A DNA stretch of 13,924 nucleotides from Gymnopilus junonius. Lineage: Eukaryota > Basidiomycota > Agaricomycetes > Agaricales > Galerinaceae. Of this stretch, positions 8,142-13,924 are shown in pieces. Location: the NCBI GenBank assembly GCA_015501075.1, contig JADNYJ010000761.1:1-13924 (forward strand), in the 5' to 3' direction. Positions within the stretch are counted from its first letter, which is position 1. Each line of letters starts with the position of its first letter. A program made the position numbers and the translations under genes. The notes below the pieces were generated by a model, which saw only the letters and a program-made list of their open reading frames with translations, was not told the DNA's origin and ran no database searches.

Positions 8142-9741
8142 TCAAAGAATAAAGGACGTCGCCCAATGCCTCAACACTGGCTCACCGAGCCGGTGAATTT
8201 CAAATTGTTTGACGTCCCGAGAAATGATCATCGCGTGGGCATTCCGCCACACCAGGAAAGTACGCCAGTTCCTTTTTGATCGGTAAGGTGTTCAGCCAAT
8301 TCGCAATTTGCCTGTGGTACGCGGTGATAATAGGATGCTCCTTGGAGACTTCAGATTGATAGAGTGGTGAAGGGTCAGGGTTGTCGATGAGATCGACCAC
8401 GGCCTCCTCCATTTCTTGTTCTAATTCAGCCACGAGTTCCACAAGAGTTCTTTGATCCCCATTATGCGCTTCCTTTTCAAGCAGCTTTATACGGGCACGA
8501 GATGACCGAGTAGCAAGCGAGAGCCGGACTAATGCTAAGGAGAAGAAGGTTGGGATTAGAATAGGTAAAAGAGCGTAAAGAGCCTGCATAAGACGCGATC
8601 ATGTCAGTAATATTGCAAGTAAATTCATGCAAGCACTTACAAGGTTGAAAGGGAATCTGAACTGAAGGAAGGGAGGTAGTAATGGCCTCGAGGGCTTGAT
8701 GGTTTGGAACCACTCTGCAGTAAACATGGGTGGGCTTTGGAGGTTTGGGGGGTGGAACGGATGGGAGTGCGTAATCTTGAACAAGACATGCATAGTTCTC
8801 ATTGAATTCTCTGGAAATCAAAATCGTCAATTATAAACCACGGCGAACGACGAGAAACACACACATCTCGATCCCACTTGTTTTATAGTCAGCGAATGGA
8901 TCTATTGTCTGAATTGCAGCTGTAACGTATGGTACCGTTATGTCATTGATGCTGAGGTTAAAAGATGAGTACCGAAAAGTGGATAATCGATGAACTTGAC
9001 ATACGCATTAGCGTAAATCCGTATGTGCTTAAATTTGGAAAGAGCTTGATAGAAGATGCGGTCTGGGACGAGTAAAGTTAAAGACGCTTGCAGAGCAAAA
9101 GGACACGAGACGCCTACCCGGATCTGCCATAACCACCAGTAACGGTCTCTCCCTTGGTGACCACTTGTCGACACAGTAAAACTGCTCTCCGGTTCTGGAA
9201 AGAAGTTTCGGTCCAAGCGTCTGCGTGAGAGACGAAAAGAACGACTGATAACGGGGCAAGCCGCAATGAGGAGTAGCGATGGTGTTGAAGTTCACAGGCT
9301 CGACCTTCTCAAAGAAACCTTGCTGGTGCAACACACTGCGTAGATGGTCAAGACAAGGAAGAAAAAGATACCGGAAGCAGCTCACCCTATGCAATATCGA
9401 GCAATAAGGCCACCAAGGCTGTACCCTGTCACGGAAAAGCGAACCACCTGGTCGCCTTTGCCCTCAAGCTCTTGCACTGTTTCTAAGACCTGGCCGCACA
9501 TTAATTACAATGCACATAGCCGAAGTACCTGTAGTACCTCTTTAGCAATGCGTTCACCTCCCCAGTCTATCCCGTCGTAGGTTGAATCCTCCTTTATGGC
9601 TTCCGCCATTAACAGATGAAGTTTCGTGCCTTCTGCACTCGGCTCAGAATGTATTTCTTGGACAATCCGCGCTGCCTCTGAAAGGTGCTGAGGGTTCCCC
9701 CACATTCCGTGGATAAGAACAAGCAAGTGAATGGCCACCAT
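8142..9741 (-). CDS. DUF676/ROG1-type serine esterase (putative lipase), two apparent frameshifts
   Basis: This is an alpha/beta-hydrolase of the DUF676 family (yeast ROG1/LPL1 type), whose members hydrolyse acyl lipids, in LPL1's case at lipid droplets. Exons: 9741-9538, 9489-9386, 9335-9118, 9062-9005, 8951-8865, 8810-8641, 8583-8142, about 426 residues, near the family norm. The start ATG gives MVAIHLLVLIHGMWGNP, where LIHGMWG is the oxyanion-side loop. GYSLGG (about 90-95) carries the nucleophile Ser92. It is followed by FNTIATPHCGL, IFYQALSKF and NDITVPY, whose Asp (about 198) is a plausible acid of the triad. A hydrophobic segment ALYALLPILIPTFFSLALVR (about 281-300) probably binds or crosses a membrane, and SRARIKLLE follows. 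The terminus reads NAHAMIISRDVKQFE then VLRHWA. Two extra bases are implied: one in the G runs at 8728-8734 and one at 8247-8248. Without the second correction, translation ends early at 8200 with an unrelated tail. Confidence 0.9.
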
Positions 9742-10923
9742 TAGGAAGTCTATGAGAGAAGAGGAAGAGATGGCAAGTTAAGAATAACTGCGCATATTCC
9801 ATGGCAATTAATTGAGCTTACGCACAAGGGCGATGCATGATGGAAAAGCCAAGCCGAATGAGCTTTCGGCTCACGTTCCGCGTAGTGCTTTGCCGGCACG
9901 ATTCGTCGACGGAACGTCGACAAATAACTGACATATTCTCATTTCTGGATTTATCCTAACAAGATACGCTACCCTCATACCTACGTAGGGCACTCATTAA
10001 GTCGCGCGTCATGATGCGTTCTCGCATAAAATATGTCAATGATGATACATACATACTATGATATATTCAAACCATCATTCCGGACTGTTACAACAAGCTG
10101 TAGGCATTTGAGGTTTGATCATATAATGCTGGAAGGGAATGGTGTCCGAAGGGACAAGAAGAATCTTCAAAAGATGTCTGGCATGCGCAGACGAAGCCGG
10201 CCCATTGTGTGATGCAGAAGAAGCAGACTGCAATAGACAAGCAATGGTGTTTCAACCGTTGTTGCTTTCAAGGGTCCGTTTCCTTCATCCCTTCATCCCC
10301 TGTGGGAGGCTTGTCCTTCCTCTTATGTATGTGAATGTTAATCCTTTGATTGCGAGTGTCGTCTTCACATCAACAAGGGACATCATATCACTGACAACTA
10401 CAGACAATGAATACTTTACACCCAAAGCATGAGTACGACCCCCTTCGAATGATTCCGCGATTCGCCCGAAGATCTAGCACAGTCAGGCATAGAAAACCTT
10501 TGACTGACAAGATACACAGATAAGTTAAGAAAGGTAAAAACCCCTTTTCGCTGAACGACAAACGTGGGTTTCTCGAGTGGTCTTTAGTATTATTCGAGAC
10601 TCCGGAAGACTCAGGCGTTCAACCAATGTCCATGTATAGTAGAAAGAATCCAGAATAAAAGTGGTGCCTTTGAGCGATCTACAATGTCAGAAATTTTTTA
10701 AAAACCAGAGGTAGGCAGATATATAGGTTTATATACCATATTACTAGATAGGGCGTTGGAATGTCAAAGTCAAAGGTCTGAAGTTTCAACTTCCGTCAGA
10801 AATCGTGGAAGATCGTCGAAAGCAGAAACGATCACGTGATAAAGATGTACATCATAAATTGGCACATCGATACTGTTACAGGGGCTTCAACGTTCTCTTC
10901 CCCCAACCACCATCGTCTACCTG
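9742..10923. other. Divergent intergenic region between lipase and phosphoglucomutase
   Basis: This 1.18-kb stretch is the shared upstream region of the divergent lipase (minus) and phosphoglucomutase (plus) genes. A TTCTCTCATAG just 5' of the lipase ATG could be the acceptor of a 5' UTR intron. The 60 bases before the phosphoglucomutase ATG are pyrimidine-rich (CTTCCCCCAACCACC), typical of a fungal leader. AT-rich runs occur around 10720-10745. A 97-codon frame starts with ATG at 10139 on the plus strand, but it has no recognisable motif or supporting context. I see no RNA gene, repeat or mobile element. Confidence 0.55.
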
Positions 10924-12881
<1,958 letters not shown>

Positions 12882-13150
12882 GTATTTTTTCCCATTTACG
12901 ATTGAATTGTTAATGATTTCTCGCCAGTAAATTGAAATTTACGCTAGACTATACCTAAAACGTAACGAAGGAATTTGTATTAATAATGTATAGCATAGAT
13001 TATCCAGGGACGATTCTTACTGATCTGACTAAGTTTGCAGAGCTGACGTTACATAAAGCTTTTCTTCCTCGACCTTAAGTTTGAATGACTATTGGTACTA
13101 CCTTTCGTTTAGAATGCTGAATTTCTGCAATTTGGCTTAATTTTTGTGAC

Positions 13151-13924
13151 TCATTTCCGTTTTCTTCGCCCTCCATGCTGCAAAGCTTCATCAACAATAG
13201 AAGTCAGACGCAGTACCGCTTCCTCCTCTAGTTCTTCCCAATGAGTTGCAGCCCGACTGGGCAGCCGTCGAAAAGATGGCTTTCGTCTGTCCGGAAATCA
13301 ATATTCTTCATCACCAACGTATAATGTGAATGAACGCACATAATTGGTAAATCGCTTTATCCTCGTGGTTATAGAATTATGGGGTTCAAAAGGTACGTCT
13401 AACTTGGATCCACGAAGGTCACAGGAAATGCAGAGGCTGTATAATCCATTGCGTTGCAAAGCGTGGTAGAATGAATCCCTGAAAAAAATAAAAAATTCTC
13501 AAGTATCAGATTACCGAAATAAAGAGAAAAGTGACTGATAAACAGTAACCATAGGTATGAGCCAGACACCTGTGTAAGCCACGGCAGGCGAGATAATTGC
13601 ATCAACAGGACGTCCTGTCCCTGTCCTGCTTATTGTCTTCTGCCAGTGGTCCAGGTGTGACTTGCGGAGGTCGCGCTTCTCTTCGTTAGTTTGAAAAGCT
13701 TCATACAGTAAATCAGCCAAGAACGAGGCAATGATTGAAAGACTCGTACATCGTAGGTACTGATATGCTCTGCCGGATCTCCTAGGAAGGTCTTCACCAA
13801 AGACATCGGGGGCTCGAATTCGTAGCCCGCAGCGACTTCCTCTGAATGGGAAGGTACCATAGTTTTGATAAGAGGTTCGCCTGATTTTTGCACACTCTGT
13901 TTATAATCGTGATTTCCATCAGCG
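13151..13924 (-). CDS. Amidase-signature family enzyme, C-terminal part, cut by the window edge
   Basis: This is the C-terminal third of a fungal acetamidase/FAAH-like amidase; the family hydrolyses amides with a Ser-cisSer-Lys triad that would lie off the right edge. Visible segments in order are ADGNHDY and SGEPLIKTMVPS; EEKRDLRKSHLDHWQKT; SRTGTGRPVDAIISPAVAYTG; TTLCNAMDYTASAFPVTFVD; EDKAIY; and DGCPVGLQLIG followed by EEEAVLRLTSIVDEAL, ending in a basic GGRRKRK at the stop at 13151. Likely exons are 13924-13570 (with a break near 13735-13760), 13478-13340 and 13286-13151. One missing base is needed at about 13400-13404, 13374-13378 and 13229-13233. Near 13750, either one missing base (with or without an intron) or a 62-nt intron with donor GTACCT fits. 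The 91-nt intron at 13569-13479 is longer than its neighbours and may hide a tiny exon, because the usual PPHG-like loop is not seen. Family assignment is firm; the substrate is unknown. Confidence 0.86.

Noticed and set aside
10139..10432. 97-codon plus-strand frame with an ATG start in the lipase-phosphoglucomutase intergenic region
   Set aside because: No recognisable motif and no convincing splice or promoter context; length is within chance for this region. It could be reconsidered with transcript data.

Overview
This is an eight-locus stretch of a filamentous fungal nuclear genome, most likely an agaricomycete basidiomycete. That assignment rests on dense short introns (mostly 44-69 nt, GT..AG, with CTNA-type branch sites), intergenic gaps of only 0.2-1.2 kb, and the gene families present. 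The genus cannot be read from the sequence. There are no operons, insertion sequences, CRISPR arrays or RNA genes that I can support.

Layout, left to right. (1) 142-1817, +: TIM44, the matrix-side scaffold of the mitochondrial presequence translocase motor, intact over 7 exons. (2) 2078-4425, +: a PIF1-family 5'-3' DNA helicase over 11 exons, all core motifs present but interrupted by two single-base frame breaks. (3) 4637-5004, -: a short degraded fragment resembling the C-terminal end of an agaricomycete F-box protein. (4) 5295-5603, +: a small basic protein of unknown function behind a TATA box. (5) 5873-7650, -: an unrecognised coiled-coil protein of about 412 residues in 10 exons. (6) 8142-9741, -: a DUF676/ROG1-type lipase with a GYSLGG nucleophile motif in 7 exons. 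(7) 10924-12881, +: phosphoglucomutase in 6 exons, with every active-site loop present. (8) 13151 to the right edge, -: the C-terminal part of an amidase-signature enzyme.

The genes are ordinary housekeeping or metabolic loci and do not form a pathway together. Two are mitochondrial or possibly dual-localised (TIM44, PIF1), one acts in glucose-phosphate metabolism, one in lipid hydrolysis and one in amide hydrolysis.

The strongest unexpected signal is textural. Genes 2, 3, 5, 6, 7 and 8 carry about 15-18 apparent one-base insertions or deletions, most of them missing bases in short homopolymers. Conserved residues and splice sites around them are intact, and exon phases close exactly once one base is allowed for at each. 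TIM44 and the small gene have none. This looks like residual sequencing or assembly error more than simultaneous decay of unrelated genes, but reads are needed to decide. I found no convincing undescribed biological system; the unknown coiled-coil gene and the small TATA-driven gene are the best leads.
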